A DNA stretch of 64,000 nt from Aphanothece saxicola GSE-SYN-MK-01-06B (GCA_019359745.1 JAHHGT010000002.1:124001-188000), one strand, 5' to 3'; positions 1 through 12,020 are shown, counted from the first letter of the stretch. Notes: generated by a model from the sequence alone, not told the origin. A program made the numbers and translations.

Positions 1-7
1 TCAGTCA

Positions 8-55
8 AAACTCCCAGGCCAGGACCACCGCTGCGGTGGCAGGGTCTGGGAGTTT
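8..55. other. Two-tier hairpin at window start
   Basis: Bases 8-17 (AAACTCCCAG) pair perfectly with 46-55 (CTGGGAGTTT). An inner stem, CCACCG at 25-30 with CGGTGG at 34-39, sits in the loop. The outer AAAC/GTTT closure would work on either strand as a weak bidirectional terminator for fmdB on the right and an unseen gene on the left. There is no long T tract, so this is a structural observation only. Confidence 0.4.
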
Positions 56-92
56 CCGTTCGTCAGCACAGATCGCTGGCGACGCTAGTCGC

Positions 93-365
93 TCAGCAGC
101 CCCGATTCAGCATCCAGGGACGGGTGCCGCTCTCCTTGAGCCGCTGCTTACCAGCTGGCTCTTTTGTTTCCTTGCGCACAAGACGCGGGCCGGACTGTTC
201 CTGCTTCAGCCTCAGCGGACCGCTGAGCGACATCACAGGAGTGAAGACGCGGACGCCTTCCGCCGTGCAGGTCGGGCAGTTGGTTTCCTTCTGGCGCTCA
301 TCAATACTGCGCCAGACTTCGTAGTTATCGCAGCCATTGCTGCAGCTGTATTCGTAGACAGGCAT
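93..365 (-). CDS. fmdB: FmdB-family zinc-ribbon protein
   Basis: A 90-residue protein starting MPVYEYSC, the signature N-terminus of the FmdB/CxxC_CxxC_SSSS putative regulatory family. Cysteines at about 8, 12, 30 and 33 (CSNGC and CPTC) form one zinc ribbon. The C-terminal half is basic and looks disordered. An upstream in-frame ATG at 440 would add 25 residues, but homologues begin at MPVYEY, so the start is placed at 365. It lies just downstream of formamidase fmdA on the same strand, the classic fmdA-fmdB order, although a terminator separates them. FmdB was proposed to regulate formamidase expression; its molecular role is not settled. Confidence 0.85.
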   Translation of the reverse strand: MPVYEYSCSNGCDNYEVWRSIDERQKETNCPTCTAEGVRVFTPVMSLSGPLRLKQEQSGPRLVRKETKEPAGKQRLKESGTRPWMLNRGC

Positions 366-404
366 GGTGCAATCGCAGAGAGAAACGGACGTAGAACGGT
401 GGCA

Positions 405-435
405 CAAAAGAAAAGGGGCCTGACGCTCAGGCCCC
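405..435 (-). terminator. Intrinsic terminator after fmdA
   Basis: On the minus strand a perfect 9-bp stem (GGGGCCTGA paired with TCAGGCCCC, 3-nt loop) at 415-435 is followed directly by TTTTCTTTTG. This is a textbook Rho-independent terminator 18 bases past the fmdA stop and before fmdB, so fmdB either has its own promoter or depends on readthrough. Confidence 0.85.
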
Positions 436-452
436 CGCATTCCACTGTCTGA

Positions 453-1658
453 TCAGCAGGGGAGAATGTCCTGATCGAAGATCGAGGTGGGGATGGCCAG
501 GGTGCAACAGGCGTTGGGAATGTCAACGATGCCGCTGATCCTGCCTTCCACCGGCGCACAGCTCAGCAGCAGGTAAGCCTGCTCGCCGGTGTAGCCGAAC
601 TTCTTGAGGTACTCGATGGCATTGAGGCAGGCACGCCGGTAGGCGATGTGCACATCCATGTAGTACTGCTTGCCTTCGAACTCATCGACGGAGATGCCTT
701 CGAACACCAGGTAGTCGCTGTAGTGGGGTTCCACCGGGCTGGTCTTGAACATCGGGTTGACCATCCCGTACTTGGCCATGCCACCTTTGATGATCTCCAC
801 ATGGAGATCGAGGTAACCGGACATCTCGATGGCACCACAGAAGGAGATCTCCCCATCCCCCTGGGAGAAGTGGATGTCACCCATCGAGAGCTTGGCGCCT
901 TCGACATAGACGGGGAAGTAGATCCGCGTGCCCTTGGTGAGGTTCTTGATGTCGCAGTTGCCACCATGCTCCCGGGGCGGAACGGTACGGGCGGCTTCGT
1001 TGGCCACCCGCTCGAACTCGCTGGAGGGGAGGGTGCCAAGGATGGCGCTGTTGGGGTTGGGCAGGGCCGCCAGCACCGGCTCGCTGCCGGAGAGGCCGGC
1101 ACCGTAGGTGCGGCGGTCGGGGGCGGTCTTCACCAGTTCCGTCTCACGACGGTTCCACTCATTCAGCAGTTCCTGGGAAGGGGCGCAGCCGATCAGGCCC
1201 GGGTGGGTGATGCCGGCGAAGCGCACACCGGGAATGTGGCGGGAGGAGGTGTAAATGCCCTCCAGATCCCAGATGGCTTTGGCGGCCTTGGGGTAGTGAT
1301 CGGTGAGGAAGCCACCGCCGTTCTCCTTGGCGAAGATGCCCGTGAATCCCCATTCATCGCCCTGCAGGGCGCCGACATCGAGAATGTCAACCACCAGGAT
1401 GTCGCCGGGTTGGGCGCCATTGACCCAGATCGGTCCACTCAGGACATGGACGACCTCCAGATTGACATCTTCAATGTCCTTGGGGTCGTCGTTGTTCTTG
1501 ATCTGGCCATCGGTCCAGTCCTTGCATTCGATCCGGAACACGTCACCAGGATTCACCGAGGCCACGGCCGGGATCTCGGGATGCCAGCGGTTGTGACCGG
1601 GCATGTCCTGCTGATCCATCGGCTTGGTGAGATCGACGGAGAAGAGTGTTTTTGGCAT
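453..1658 (-). CDS. fmdA: Formamidase / acetamidase
   Basis: Hydrolyses formamide (or short amides) to formate and ammonia in the cytoplasm. The 401-residue length and the whole sequence match the FmdA_AmdA family: the PGHNRWHPEIP start region, the VNPGDVFRIECKDWTDGQI block, GDILVVDILD, and a C-terminal half ending in the SGIVDIPNACCTLAIPT block typical of cyanobacterial formamidases. The start is set at MPKTLFSVDL (1658); an in-frame ATG ten codons upstream is possible, and neither has a clear ribosome-binding site. It stands alone upstream, ends at a strong terminator and is followed by fmdB. Probable role: nitrogen scavenging from formamide or cyanide-derived amides. Confidence 0.93.
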   Translation of the reverse strand: MPKTLFSVDLTKPMDQQDMPGHNRWHPEIPAVASVNPGDVFRIECKDWTDGQIKNNDDPKDIEDVNLEVVHVLSGPIWVNGAQPGDILVVDILDVGALQGDEWGFTGIFAKENGGGFLTDHYPKAAKAIWDLEGIYTSSRHIPGVRFAGITHPGLIGCAPSQELLNEWNRRETELVKTAPDRRTYGAGLSGSEPVLAALPNPNSAILGTLPSSEFERVANEAARTVPPREHGGNCDIKNLTKGTRIYFPVYVEGAKLSMGDIHFSQGDGEISFCGAIEMSGYLDLHVEIIKGGMAKYGMVNPMFKTSPVEPHYSDYLVFEGISVDEFEGKQYYMDVHIAYRRACLNAIEYLKKFGYTGEQAYLLLSCAPVEGRISGIVDIPNACCTLAIPTSIFDQDILPC

Positions 1659-1824
1659 CGAGAGAGCGAGGCGCAATTTCCTTTCCATCCAAAAGGAAGG
1701 CCTGCGGCTCGAAAGTGTCTGTTGTTACCGGATACTGGCGGAATGGAGCCCGCTTGATCGGATCGAAGCAGGAATCATTATCAAGCCGACGCCACGGCTT
1801 TCGACAGCTTGGTCGACAGGGTGA

Positions 1825-2322
1825 TCAGGTGTCGTCGAAATCGCCTTTCCTGCACAAATTATCCTTCAGTCGTGACACCCAGCCACGGGGTTCAAGCGTT
1901 CCGATCTTTTCCGTGCGACCGTCAAAATGGAACAGGTACTGCCAGCGATTCTTGACTGGGAATGTTCTTTTCGCGTTGAGATCGCTGATTGGATCTCCGA
2001 AGATGTTGTCATAGGTTTGCCAGCCCGGCTCTCCCTTGACGCTGCAGATCGCCGTGATTTCATACATCTGCCCCTTGCCATCTCCGGCATCTGTGGTGAT
2101 CTTCACGACACCCTTGTGAAGCCCGTTGGCAATGCCTGGCGTGAAGGCTCTGACGAGCTCCACCCGGCTGCCGTCCACCTCCACGAGCAGGTCGCCCGGC
2201 TTGGCGTTCTGAATCGCCACTTCCTTGGACGTGGCGCCGCACCCGGCCAGGGCCAGGCCCAGACAGGCCAGGAGTCCTGCCAGGTGCTTCCGGGACCCCA
2301 GGCCCCCCACAGCGTCAGACAA
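1825..2322 (-). CDS. Small lipoprotein of unknown function
   Basis: About 165 residues with a short basic n-region (SRKH), a hydrophobic stretch and a lipobox LALAGC, so it is predicted to be a lipid-anchored exported protein. The mature part is mixed alpha/beta, with one further Cys in TAICSVKGEPG. No family was recognised. The open frame runs to an ATG at 2376 that would overlap the end of pabC, so a TTG at 2322 or a GTG at 2310, just before the signal peptide, is preferred. It follows pabC on the same strand and may be transcribed with it, but shows no functional link to folate synthesis. Confidence 0.6.
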   Translation of the reverse strand: MSDAVGGLGSRKHLAGLLACLGLALAGCGATSKEVAIQNAKPGDLLVEVDGSRVELVRAFTPGIANGLHKGVVKITTDAGDGKGQMYEITAICSVKGEPGWQTYDNIFGDPISDLNAKRTFPVKNRWQYLFHFDGRTEKIGTLEPRGWVSRLKDNLCRKGDFDDT

Positions 2323-2348
2323 GTTGATCGATCGAGTCTGGGGCCAAC

Positions 2349-3221
2349 CTAAGCCGACGCCAGCAGCTGCTTCCACAGCCTCTCGGCCCCGCTCGGCAGG
2401 GGCAGATCACGGCCCTCGCAGCGGCGAATCGGCCGGAGGCCCAGGCTGTTGATCAGCAGGGCCCCCTCGCTGGCGAGCAGGTCGGCGACGCCGAAGGCGC
2501 CCTCCCGCACCAGCCCCAGGGCCAGCCCACGGCCCCGCATCACCCCCGGCAGGCAGCCGCTGGCCAGGGGTGGGGTGAGCCACTCACCCTTGAGGTGCAC
2601 GAACAGGTTGGCGCTGGTGCCGCAGCAGAGGTGACCGCCGCCTCCCAGCAGCAGGGCATCGTCGGCGCCGGTGGCCCGGGCCTCGCGCAGGGCCTGGATG
2701 GCCCCGGCGTAGGCGAAGGTCTTGCAGCGACTGACCAGGCTGTCGGGGTTGCGCCGCTCCAGGCGGCTGACGATCACCGCCACCGGCGTGCTGGGGCGCC
2801 TCCAGGGGCTCAGCTGCAGCCAGAAGCGCGGCCGCCCCTGGGGTTCGCCCGGCCCCGGCAGGCCAAGGCCCCGCCCGCCGCCACTGCCCCGGCTCCAGTT
2901 GAGCCGCAGGGCGCCGTCGCCGCTGAGGCCACTGCGGGCCACGGCGTCCGCCAGCAGCGGCAGCACCCGATCGGCGCCGGGGGGTGGGGCCATGCCCAGG
3001 CTGGCGGCGGCGGCCTGCCAGCGCTCCAGGTGCTCCGCCAGCAGCCGGGGGCGCCCCGCCTGAACCAGCACCGTCTCGAACAGGCCATCGCCCAGCAGCA
3101 GGCCCCGATCGTTCAGGGGCAGGCTGAGCTGGTCCGGGTCGCCCCAGGTTCCTTGCGGCGCTGGCGCGTCGATCCAGGCGATGGACCCGGGCCCCGGGCC
3201 GGTATCGCCGCCGCCGCTCAT
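2349..3221 (-). CDS. pabC: Aminodeoxychorismate lyase (class IV PLP enzyme)
   Basis: Converts 4-amino-4-deoxychorismate to p-aminobenzoate and pyruvate for folate. About 290 residues with class-IV aminotransferase marks: NDRGLLLGDGLFET near residues 37-50, the PLP lysine in SRCKTFAYAGAI (about K167), GADDALLL, and the CLPGVMRG phosphate-binding region. Its ATG overlaps the pabB stop (ATGA), which argues for co-translation and fixes the start although the open frame extends 62 codons upstream. Branched-chain aminotransferases share this fold, but the pabB neighbour decides for PabC. Confidence 0.88.
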   Translation of the reverse strand: MSGGGDTGPGPGSIAWIDAPAPQGTWGDPDQLSLPLNDRGLLLGDGLFETVLVQAGRPRLLAEHLERWQAAAASLGMAPPPGADRVLPLLADAVARSGLSGDGALRLNWSRGSGGGRGLGLPGPGEPQGRPRFWLQLSPWRRPSTPVAVIVSRLERRNPDSLVSRCKTFAYAGAIQALREARATGADDALLLGGGGHLCCGTSANLFVHLKGEWLTPPLASGCLPGVMRGRGLALGLVREGAFGVADLLASEGALLINSLGLRPIRRCEGRDLPLPSGAERLWKQLLASA

Positions 3222-4546
3222 GCCAGGGCCTCCAGCAGGGGTTCGATCTTCCAGCCCATCTCCCGGGCCTCCCCCGCCGGATCGGAGTCGGCGACGATGC
3301 CGCCACCGGCGTGAAGACGCAGGCGGCGACCCTTCTGCAGCAGGGTTCGGATGAGGATGCTGCTGTCGAAACCGCCATCGGCGCCGAGGTGGAACAGGGA
3401 GCCGCAATAGGGCCCCCGCGGCACCGGCTCGAGCTGGTTGAGGCGCCGGCAGGCGCGCACCTTGGGGGCCCCCGTGATCGAGCCCCCCGGCCAGCAGGCC
3501 CGCAGCAGGTCGACCAGGCCGCGGCCGCCGGCGAGCTGGCCCATCACCACGGAGGTGAGGTGGTGCACATGGGCGTAACTCTCCAGCCCCAGCAGCTGCG
3601 GGACATGCACCGACCCCGGCAGGCAGACCCGGCCCAGGTCGTTGCGCAGCAGGTCGACGATCATCACGTTCTCGGCCCGGTCCTTGGGGTCGCAGATCAG
3701 GGCGGCGGCACTGGCGGCATCGGCGTCGGGATCGCGGTGGCGCGGCCGGGTGCCCTTGATCGGCCGTGTCTCCACCCGCCCATCGGGGTGCAGGCGCAGG
3801 AAACGCTCGGGGGAGGCCGAGATCACCGCCTCCTCCCCGGCGATCGCCAGGCCGGCGAACGGGGCCGGACCATGCCGGACCAGGCGGTGGTAGAGCGCCA
3901 GGGGGTCGGGCCGCTGCGGCCGCAGGCTCTCGCAGCAGGCGGTGAGGTTGGCCTGGAACAGATCACCGGCGGCGATCCACTCCCGCAGGATCCGCACCTG
4001 AGCGGCGAACGCCTCCGGGGAGGTGTGCCAGTGCCAGGCATCCCGGGCGACGGCGGCCCCATCAGCCGGGCGCTCCCCGCTCGCGGCCACCTCTGCGGCC
4101 ACCGCCGTGGCCGTTGCCGGGTCCGCCAGCAGCCGGACCATGGCCGAGAGGCGGGCAGGGTCGTCGCCCTCGAGCCAGAGCCGCTGCTCGCCCCGATCGA
4201 AATGGATCAGGGGGTCGTGGCGGGCCGCCCACAGGGTGGCCATGTCGGAGCCCTGCCAGTGCTTGGCGGGCTCCACCCAGGCCCCGGCCTCGTAGGCGAG
4301 CCAGCCCAGCCACGGCCCGCCCTGGCGCTCCAGATCCGCCAGGACGGCGAAGGGGTCGTCCGCCCCTGGGGTGCCCGGCAGGCCACGGCAGCTCACGCGG
4401 ACCACCGGATCCACCCCAAGCACGCCGCGGCGGCCGAGGGGGCTGCTGTCGCCATCGAGCAGCACCAGCCCGTCCTGGCCGAAGCGCGCCGCCAGCACCC
4501 GGGCCAGGGACCGGGGCTCCAGCCAGGGGAGTGGCGCCTGTTTCAA
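3218..4546 (-). CDS. pabB: Aminodeoxychorismate synthase component I
   Basis: Chorismate-binding enzyme that aminates chorismate with ammonia from PabA. The 442-residue product has an N-terminal anthranilate-synthase-type domain ([10 protein letters not shown]) and a C-terminal catalytic domain with [27 protein letters not shown] and GGSITGAPK. The start is inferred: the open frame runs into queC, but a TTG at 4546 overlaps the queC TGA (TTGA) and is followed by a sensible N-terminus, [10 protein letters not shown]. TrpE is the main alternative; the adjoining pabC and lack of trp genes favour PabB. Confidence 0.88.
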   Translation of the reverse strand: MKQAPLPWLEPRSLARVLAARFGQDGLVLLDGDSSPLGRRGVLGVDPVVRVSCRGLPGTPGADDPFAVLADLERQGGPWLGWLAYEAGAWVEPAKHWQGSDMATLWAARHDPLIHFDRGEQRLWLEGDDPARLSAMVRLLADPATATAVAAEVAASGERPADGAAVARDAWHWHTSPEAFAAQVRILREWIAAGDLFQANLTACCESLRPQRPDPLALYHRLVRHGPAPFAGLAIAGEEAVISASPERFLRLHPDGRVETRPIKGTRPRHRDPDADAASAAALICDPKDRAENVMIVDLLRNDLGRVCLPGSVHVPQLLGLESYAHVHHLTSVVMGQLAGGRGLVDLLRACWPGGSITGAPKVRACRRLNQLEPVPRGPYCGSLFHLGADGGFDSSILIRTLLQKGRRLRLHAGGGIVADSDPAGEAREMGWKIEPLLEALA

Positions 4547-5250
4547 CAGTCGGCTCCGGCGCGGATGGCGGCTCCGGCCCGGACGGCGGCGCTGGTCAGG
4601 TCGGGCCGGCCGGCGGCGACCAGGGCGGCATCGCGGATGCGGCAGCTGTCGCAGCGGCCGCAGGGGAGATCCTCGCCGCTGTAACAGCTCCAGGTGGCCG
4701 CGATCGGCACCCCCAGCCGCAGCGCTTCGCGCACGATGGTGGCCTTGTCCCAAGCCACCAGGGGGGCCCACAGGCGAGCTCCCTGGCCCTGGCGCCCCGC
4801 CTTCGTGGCCAGGTCGGCCAGGGTCTGGAAGGCGGCCAGGTAGTCGGGGCGGCAGTCGGGATAGCCGGAGTAATCCACCGCGTTGACCCCCAGCACCAGG
4901 CTGCCGGCACCGCGGGCTTCGGCCAGGCTCAGCCCCAGGGCGATGAAGACCGTGTTGCGGCCGGGCACGTAGGTGCTGGGGATCACCCCCTCGCGCACCC
5001 CTTCTTCAGGAACGGGGATGGCCGGATCGGTGAGGGCCGAGCCCCCCCAGGCCGCCAGGTTCACGGCGATCACGTGGTGCTCCTCCAGCGCCAGGGCGCC
5101 GGCCACGGTGGCGGCGGCGGTCAGCTCGCGCCGGTGGCGCTGGCCGTAATCAAACGACAGGCCGATCACCCGGTGACCCGCCTCGATCGCCAGGGCGGCG
5201 GCGGTGGCCGAATCCAGCCCGCCGGAGAGCAGGGCGATGGCGAGGCGCGT
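4543..5250 (-). CDS. queC: 7-cyano-7-deazaguanine synthase (start unclear)
   Basis: Makes preQ0 from CDG, ATP and ammonia in queuosine synthesis. Visible: the N-type ATP pyrophosphatase loop [63 protein letters not shown], and the C-terminal zinc site [15 protein letters not shown]. The first regular start codon in frame is a GTG at 5169, which lies after the ATP loop and so cannot be the true start. Upstream, the frame stays open to a stop near 5380 with no ATG, GTG or TTG. Either a non-standard start is used, or one base is wrong or shifted in the run of eight G at 5255-5262; a shift there would join this frame to an ATG at 5330. The listed start is approximate. Confidence 0.8.
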   Translation of the reverse strand, partial: TRLAIALLSGGLDSATAAALAIEAGHRVIGLSFDYGQRHRRELTAAATVAGALALEEHHVIAVNLAAWGGSALTDPAIPVPEEGVREGVIPSTYVPGRNTVFIALGLSLAEARGAGSLVLGVNAVDYSGYPDCRPDYLAAFQTLADLATKAGRQGQGARLWAPLVAWDKATIVREALRLGVPIAATWSCYSGEDLPCGRCDSCRIRDAALVAAGRPDLTSAAVRAGAAIRAGADC

Positions 5251-5339
5251 GGGTGGGGGGGGCGTGATGGGGCTGGCGGGAACAGGGTGTCCCCATTGTG
5301 GAAGCGGCCGCAGGGGCCGGAGGATGCCATCGTGATCAG

Positions 5340-5879
5340 ATGAGGATCCCCATGGCCCACGCCCTGCGCCGCGCCAGCGTCATCGTCACCCTGCCGTCCC
5401 TGCTCGCGGGACTGGGGGCTCCGGCCCTGGCCATTCCCCGGCTGGATCTCAAGCCCTACCCCGCTGCCGCCGCCGGCCAGACCCGCTGGGTCATCCAGCT
5501 GCCCGGTGTGCTGCCCCCCGGCACCGATCCTCGCCTCTCCCCCCACCCGAGCGACTGGCGGGTGCAGCTGATCCCCGGCCGGGAGATGGAGGTGGATTGC
5601 AACCAGCAGGCCTTCCGCGGCCGCTTCCGTGCCAACAAGCTGAAGGGGCTGGGTGTCAGCGTCTACACCGTGAGCGATGTGGGCCCGACGGTATCGACCC
5701 GCATGGCCTGCCCCCCCGGCCAGGCGAAACGCACGGTGTTCGTGCCCATGGGCAGCAAACCCTTCGTGGTGCCCTACGACGCCAGTCGGCCGATCGTTGT
5801 GTACACGCCCAAGGATCTGCAGCTGCGCTGGCGGCTCTGGAAGGCCGAGAAGGTGCAGCAGCCGGCCCAGGCCCTCTGA
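5340..5879 (+). CDS. eco: Ecotin-family serine protease inhibitor
   Basis: Predicted periplasmic inhibitor of trypsin-fold proteases. After an N-terminal signal peptide ending about ...APALA, the mature part follows the ecotin plan: [73 protein letters not shown]. In E. coli ecotin the P1 reactive residue is the second Met of STMMAC; here the equivalent is STRMAC, so P1 Met and both disulfide-region cysteines are kept. About 179 residues from ATG 5340; a second ATG at 5352 is possible. It is encoded alone between queC and queE, convergent with queE. Confidence 0.85.
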   Translation: MRIPMAHALRRASVIVTLPSLLAGLGAPALAIPRLDLKPYPAAAAGQTRWVIQLPGVLPPGTDPRLSPHPSDWRVQLIPGREMEVDCNQQAFRGRFRANKLKGLGVSVYTVSDVGPTVSTRMACPPGQAKRTVFVPMGSKPFVVPYDASRPIVVYTPKDLQLRWRLWKAEKVQQPAQAL

Positions 5880-5883
5880 GGCT

Positions 5884-8209
<2,326 letters not shown>

Positions 8210-8265
8210 CTACCGACCGTTTCCAGTGCGCCGAAGGGCGCGGGCCGCTGCGCCGAGGCGCCGGC

Positions 8266-8751
8266 TCAGCCCTCCAGGACGCTCCGCAGCATCCAGGCGT
8301 TCTTCTCGTGCAGCTGCAGTCGCTGGGTGAGCAGGTCGGCGGTGGGCTGGTCGTTGGCCTCATCGGCCAGGGTGAACACCGAGCGGATCGTGCGGGCCAC
8401 GGCCTCATGGCCCTCCACCAGCTCGCGCACCATGGAAAGGGCGTCGGGAAACCCCTGGGCCTCCGGGATCGAGGAGAGACCGGCGTAGATCGAGGCGCCG
8501 TAGGGGGCCGGCAACCCGAGGGCCCGGATCCGCTCGGCGATCAGGTCAAGGGCGGTCCAGAGCTCCGTGTACTGCTCCATGAACATCAGGTGCAGCGCGT
8601 TGAACATCGGCCCGGTGACGTTCCAGTGGAAGCCGTGGGTCTTGGCGTAGAGCACGGTGCTGTCGGCCAGCACGCGACCGAGGCCTGAGGCGATCTCCTG
8701 CCGATGCTCCAGGGAGAGGCCGATGTTGATGGCAGGGGCGGTGGCGGTCAT
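8266..8751 (-). CDS. dps: Dps-family ferritin-like protein
   Basis: DNA-protection/ferritin-like protein that oxidises and stores iron using peroxide as a dodecamer. The 161-residue product has the Dps helix pattern with the inter-subunit ferroxidase residues visible in KTHGFHWNVTG and in HLMFMEQYTELWTALDLIAERIRALG. The open frame extends 45 codons upstream, but MTATAPAINIGLS at 8751 is the expected N-terminus and the extension looks non-coding. A lone gene between pyrG and aspS; probably stress- or iron-responsive, though no operator was identified. Confidence 0.92.
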   Translation of the reverse strand: MTATAPAINIGLSLEHRQEIASGLGRVLADSTVLYAKTHGFHWNVTGPMFNALHLMFMEQYTELWTALDLIAERIRALGLPAPYGASIYAGLSSIPEAQGFPDALSMVRELVEGHEAVARTIRSVFTLADEANDQPTADLLTQRLQLHEKNAWMLRSVLEG

Positions 8752-8851
8752 GGCGGGGCTGCGGGAGGGATGGGGTGTTACAGCGAAGCTACTGAGGTTT
8801 GAGCCGTTCGTTTCGTCTTGCCGTGATCGCTTCGGCCTGGCCCGGAGGCGC

Positions 8852-10675
8852 CTAGCGCTCCTCCTCCACCCAGGTGCTGGCCACATGCAGCTCCTCCAGC
8901 TGCTTCGGCGCCACGTCGGCCGGGGCCTGGGTCATCAGGCAGCGGGCCTGCTGGGTCTTCGGGAAGGCGATCGTGTCGCGGATCGACTCCTCACCAGCAA
9001 GCAGCATCACCAGCCGGTCCATGCCGAAGGCGATGCCGCCGTGGGGCGGGGCGCCCATGTCGAGGGCCTCCATCAGGAAGCCGAACTGGCGCTCGGCCTC
9101 CTCCAGGGGCAGGTCGATGGTCTGCAGCACCTGGCGCTGCAGGGCGGAATCGTGGATGCGCAGGGAACCACCGCCCAGCTCCAGACCGTTGAGCACCAGG
9201 TCGTAGGCCTGGGCACGGGCCGTGGGCAGGGTGGTGGCCCACTGGCCGGGATCGCTGCCCAGATCCCCCGGGTTGGGGGCGCAGAAGGGGTGGTGGAGGG
9301 CTTCGAGCCGGTTCTCGCCGGCGTTGAACTCGAACATCGGGAAGTCGACCACCCAGAGGAAGTTCCACTGGTCGTTGTCCCGGTCGGCCGGCACCAGGCC
9401 GAGTTCGCGGGCCAGGTACTGCCGCACCCGGTCGAGGGCCTTGTGGACGGTGGCGGTGTCACCGGCACCGAACAGCAGCAGGGTGCCTTCGCTGGCGCCG
9501 GTGCGCTGCAGCAGTTCCGCCTTGGTCTCGGCGGTGAGGTTGTCCTTGATGGCGCCGATCGTGTCGATCTCACCGCCGGCCCGCACCCGGATGAAGGCCA
9601 GGCCGCCGGCCCCCGCCTTCTGGGCCTCGCTGAACACATCACCGCCCGGCTTGATGCGCACATTGCTGACGGCCTCATTGCCGCCGGCCACGGCGATGCA
9701 TTTCACCGATCCACCGGCCGCCACCGCCCCGGAGAACACCTTGAAGCCCATGCTGGCCACCAGATCGCTCACGTCGGTGAGCTCCATGCCGTAACGGGTG
9801 TCAGGCCGGTCGGTGCCGTAGCGGGCCATCGCCTCGTGCCAGGTGAGGCGGGGGAAGGGGCGGGGCAGCTCGATTCCTTTCACCTGCTTCCAGATGGCGG
9901 CGATCAGGCCCTCGTTGAGCGCCAGGATCTGCTCCTGGTCCATGAAGCTCATCTCCATGTCCAGCTGGGTGAACTCCGGCTGGCGGTCGGCCCGCAGGTC
10001 CTCGTCGCGGAAGCAGCGGGCCAGTTGGTAATAGCGCTCCAGGCCGCCCACCATCAGCAGCTGCTTGAACAGCTGGGGGGACTGGGGCAGGGCGAACCAT
10101 TCCCCGCCGCAGACCCGGCTGGGCACCAGGTAGTCGCGGGCTCCCTCGGGGGTGGAGCGGGTGAGCACCGGGGTTTCCACCTCGATGAAGCCCTCGCCCT
10201 CCAGGAAGCCGCGGGCGGCCCGCACGGTGGCGTGGCGCAGCCGCAGGTTGCGCGCCATGCGCTCACGGCGCAGGTCGAGATAGCGGTGGCGCAGCCGCAG
10301 TTCCTCGCGGGTGTTCTCCTCGTCGTGGACCGACACCGGGAAGGGGAGGTTGCCGCGCACTTCGTTGAGCACCGTGATGCCGGAGGCCAGCACCTCGATC
10401 GCACCGGTGGCCAGGCGTTCGTTGAGGGACGCGGCCGGACGGGCCCGCACCTTGCCCTCCACCCGCAGCACGGTCTCGTTGCGCAGCCTCTCGGCCACGG
10501 CGAAGGCGGCGGGGGCCAGATCCGGATCCACCGTGATCTGCACGGTGCCGCTGCGGTCGCGCAGGTCGATGAAGATCACGCCGCCGTGGTCACGGCGTCG
10601 GTCGACCCAGCCGCACAGCTGAGCGCCCTCACCGATGGCGTCGTTGCGCAGGTCGCCGCACCCGTGGCTGCGCAT
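8852..10675 (-). CDS. aspS: Aspartyl-tRNA synthetase
   Basis: Class II synthetase charging tRNA-Asp, possibly non-discriminating. 607 residues: N-terminal OB-fold anticodon domain ([24 protein letters not shown]), class II motifs ([57 protein letters not shown] split by the insertion), a bacterial GAD insertion near 300-430 and the C-terminal motif 3 ([21 protein letters not shown]). The start at 10675 gives MRSHGCGDL, as expected. It lies 72 bases downstream of gcvT on the same strand. Confidence 0.97.
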   Translation of the reverse strand: MRSHGCGDLRNDAIGEGAQLCGWVDRRRDHGGVIFIDLRDRSGTVQITVDPDLAPAAFAVAERLRNETVLRVEGKVRARPAASLNERLATGAIEVLASGITVLNEVRGNLPFPVSVHDEENTREELRLRHRYLDLRRERMARNLRLRHATVRAARGFLEGEGFIEVETPVLTRSTPEGARDYLVPSRVCGGEWFALPQSPQLFKQLLMVGGLERYYQLARCFRDEDLRADRQPEFTQLDMEMSFMDQEQILALNEGLIAAIWKQVKGIELPRPFPRLTWHEAMARYGTDRPDTRYGMELTDVSDLVASMGFKVFSGAVAAGGSVKCIAVAGGNEAVSNVRIKPGGDVFSEAQKAGAGGLAFIRVRAGGEIDTIGAIKDNLTAETKAELLQRTGASEGTLLLFGAGDTATVHKALDRVRQYLARELGLVPADRDNDQWNFLWVVDFPMFEFNAGENRLEALHHPFCAPNPGDLGSDPGQWATTLPTARAQAYDLVLNGLELGGGSLRIHDSALQRQVLQTIDLPLEEAERQFGFLMEALDMGAPPHGGIAFGMDRLVMLLAGEESIRDTIAFPKTQQARCLMTQAPADVAPKQLEELHVASTWVEEER

Positions 10676-10747
10676 GGGTCAAGAACACATCAATCCGCGA
10701 GTTTCCCACAGGGCGCCCGCAGCCCGGACCTGCTCAGTCCTCCGTCC

Positions 10748-11863
10748 TCAGCCGCGCCGGTAGAAGGGCCGCCGCACCACCACCGCCGGCTCGGCCCGGC
10801 CGCGGATCTCCACCGCCAGCGCGGTGCCGGGCTTGGCCGCCGCCGCGGGCACGTAGGCCAGGGCCACCGCCTCCCCCAGGGTGGGGGACCAGGTGCCGCT
10901 GGTGACCTCGCCCACCGCCACGCCGTCCTGCAGCACCGGGTAGCCGTGACGGGCGATGGTGCGGCCCTGCAGTTTCAGACCCACCAGCTTGCGGCCCACC
11001 CCCTCGCTGGTCTGGCGCTCCAGGGCGGCGCGACCGATGAAGTCCGCCGGCATCTCCAGGTGCACCAGCCACCCGAGGCCCGCCTCCAGCGGCGTGGTGG
11101 CCGCGTCCATCTCGTTGCCGTAGAGGTGCATCGCCGCCTCCAGCCGCAGGGTGTCACGGGCGCCGAGGCCGCAGGGGGTGACGCCGTCGTCCAGCAGGCG
11201 CTGCCAGAGGGCCAGGCCGGCCTGGCGGCCCAGCAGCAGCTCGAAGCCGTCTTCGCCGGTGTATCCGGTGCGGCCCACGAACACTGGCGCGCCATCGATG
11301 GCCAGCTCCCGGTGGCCGAAGCGGGGCAGCCCCGCCAGGCTCGTGCCCACCAGGGCCTCGAGACGGGCGGGCGCCTCCGGGCCCTGCAGGGCCAGCAGCA
11401 CCCCATCGCCCTTGCGGTCGGTGATGACGATCCCCTCCGGTTCCAGCTGGCTGGCGATCCAGGCGGTGTCGGCCTCGGCGCAGGCGGCGTTGATCACCAG
11501 CACCAGCTCGTCCCGCTCCCCCTCGGGGCCGCCCAGCCGGCCCCGGTCGTAGACGATCAGGTCGTCGCGGATGCCACCGGCGTCGTTGAGCAGCACCGTG
11601 TAGCAGGCCTCGCCGGGCCCGATGCGGAACAGGTCGGTGGGCACCAGCCGCTGCAGGGCATCCTTGGTGCCCTGCCCGCGCAGGGTGAGCACACCCATGT
11701 GGGAGATGTCGAAGACGCCGCAGTGCTGCCGCACGGCGTTGTGCTCCTGCACCAGGCCGGCGAACTGAATCGCCATCTGCCAGCCGGCGAAGGGCACCAT
11801 GCGGGCGCCCGCGGCGACGGCAGCGGCGTCCAGGGGGGTGCGGCGCAGGGGGGTGGAAACCAT
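10748..11863 (-). CDS. gcvT: Glycine cleavage system T protein
   Basis: Aminomethyltransferase that moves the methylene group of glycine from GcvH to tetrahydrofolate, releasing ammonia; in cyanobacteria it is part of photorespiratory glycine use. About 371 residues with RRTPLDAAAVAAGARMVPFAGWQM, FDISHMGVLTLRG, the folate-site region YTGEDGFELLL, GARDTLRLEAAMHLYGNEMD, and the barrel-type C-terminal domain. MVSTPLRRTPL (11863) is preferred over the ATG seven codons upstream. gcvH and gcvP are not in the window. No glycine riboswitch is recognisable in the short 5' region. Confidence 0.94.
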   Translation of the reverse strand: MVSTPLRRTPLDAAAVAAGARMVPFAGWQMAIQFAGLVQEHNAVRQHCGVFDISHMGVLTLRGQGTKDALQRLVPTDLFRIGPGEACYTVLLNDAGGIRDDLIVYDRGRLGGPEGERDELVLVINAACAEADTAWIASQLEPEGIVITDRKGDGVLLALQGPEAPARLEALVGTSLAGLPRFGHRELAIDGAPVFVGRTGYTGEDGFELLLGRQAGLALWQRLLDDGVTPCGLGARDTLRLEAAMHLYGNEMDAATTPLEAGLGWLVHLEMPADFIGRAALERQTSEGVGRKLVGLKLQGRTIARHGYPVLQDGVAVGEVTSGTWSPTLGEAVALAYVPAAAAKPGTALAVEIRGRAEPAVVVRRPFYRRG

Positions 11864-12020
11864 GGATGGCGGCCGGCCGGCCAAGGGGACGCCGGTGCCC
11901 GGTGGGGCGATCCTATGGAGTGGCGGCCTCCAAATACCGAAGAAAGCCTGTCATTCGGCTTTCACCCCTATCACACTGGCGAAGAACTGCGTACTTTGAA
12001 TGGCCCACTAGGTCAAGAGG

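Noticed and set aside
1659-1824. NtcA site (GTA-N8-TAC) upstream of fmdA
   Set aside because: GTTACCGGATAC near 1718-1732 has the wrong spacing; no proper match found.
11864-12020. Glycine riboswitch upstream of gcvT
   Set aside because: The 157 bases do not show the paired-aptamer conserved blocks, and the gene start leaves little room.
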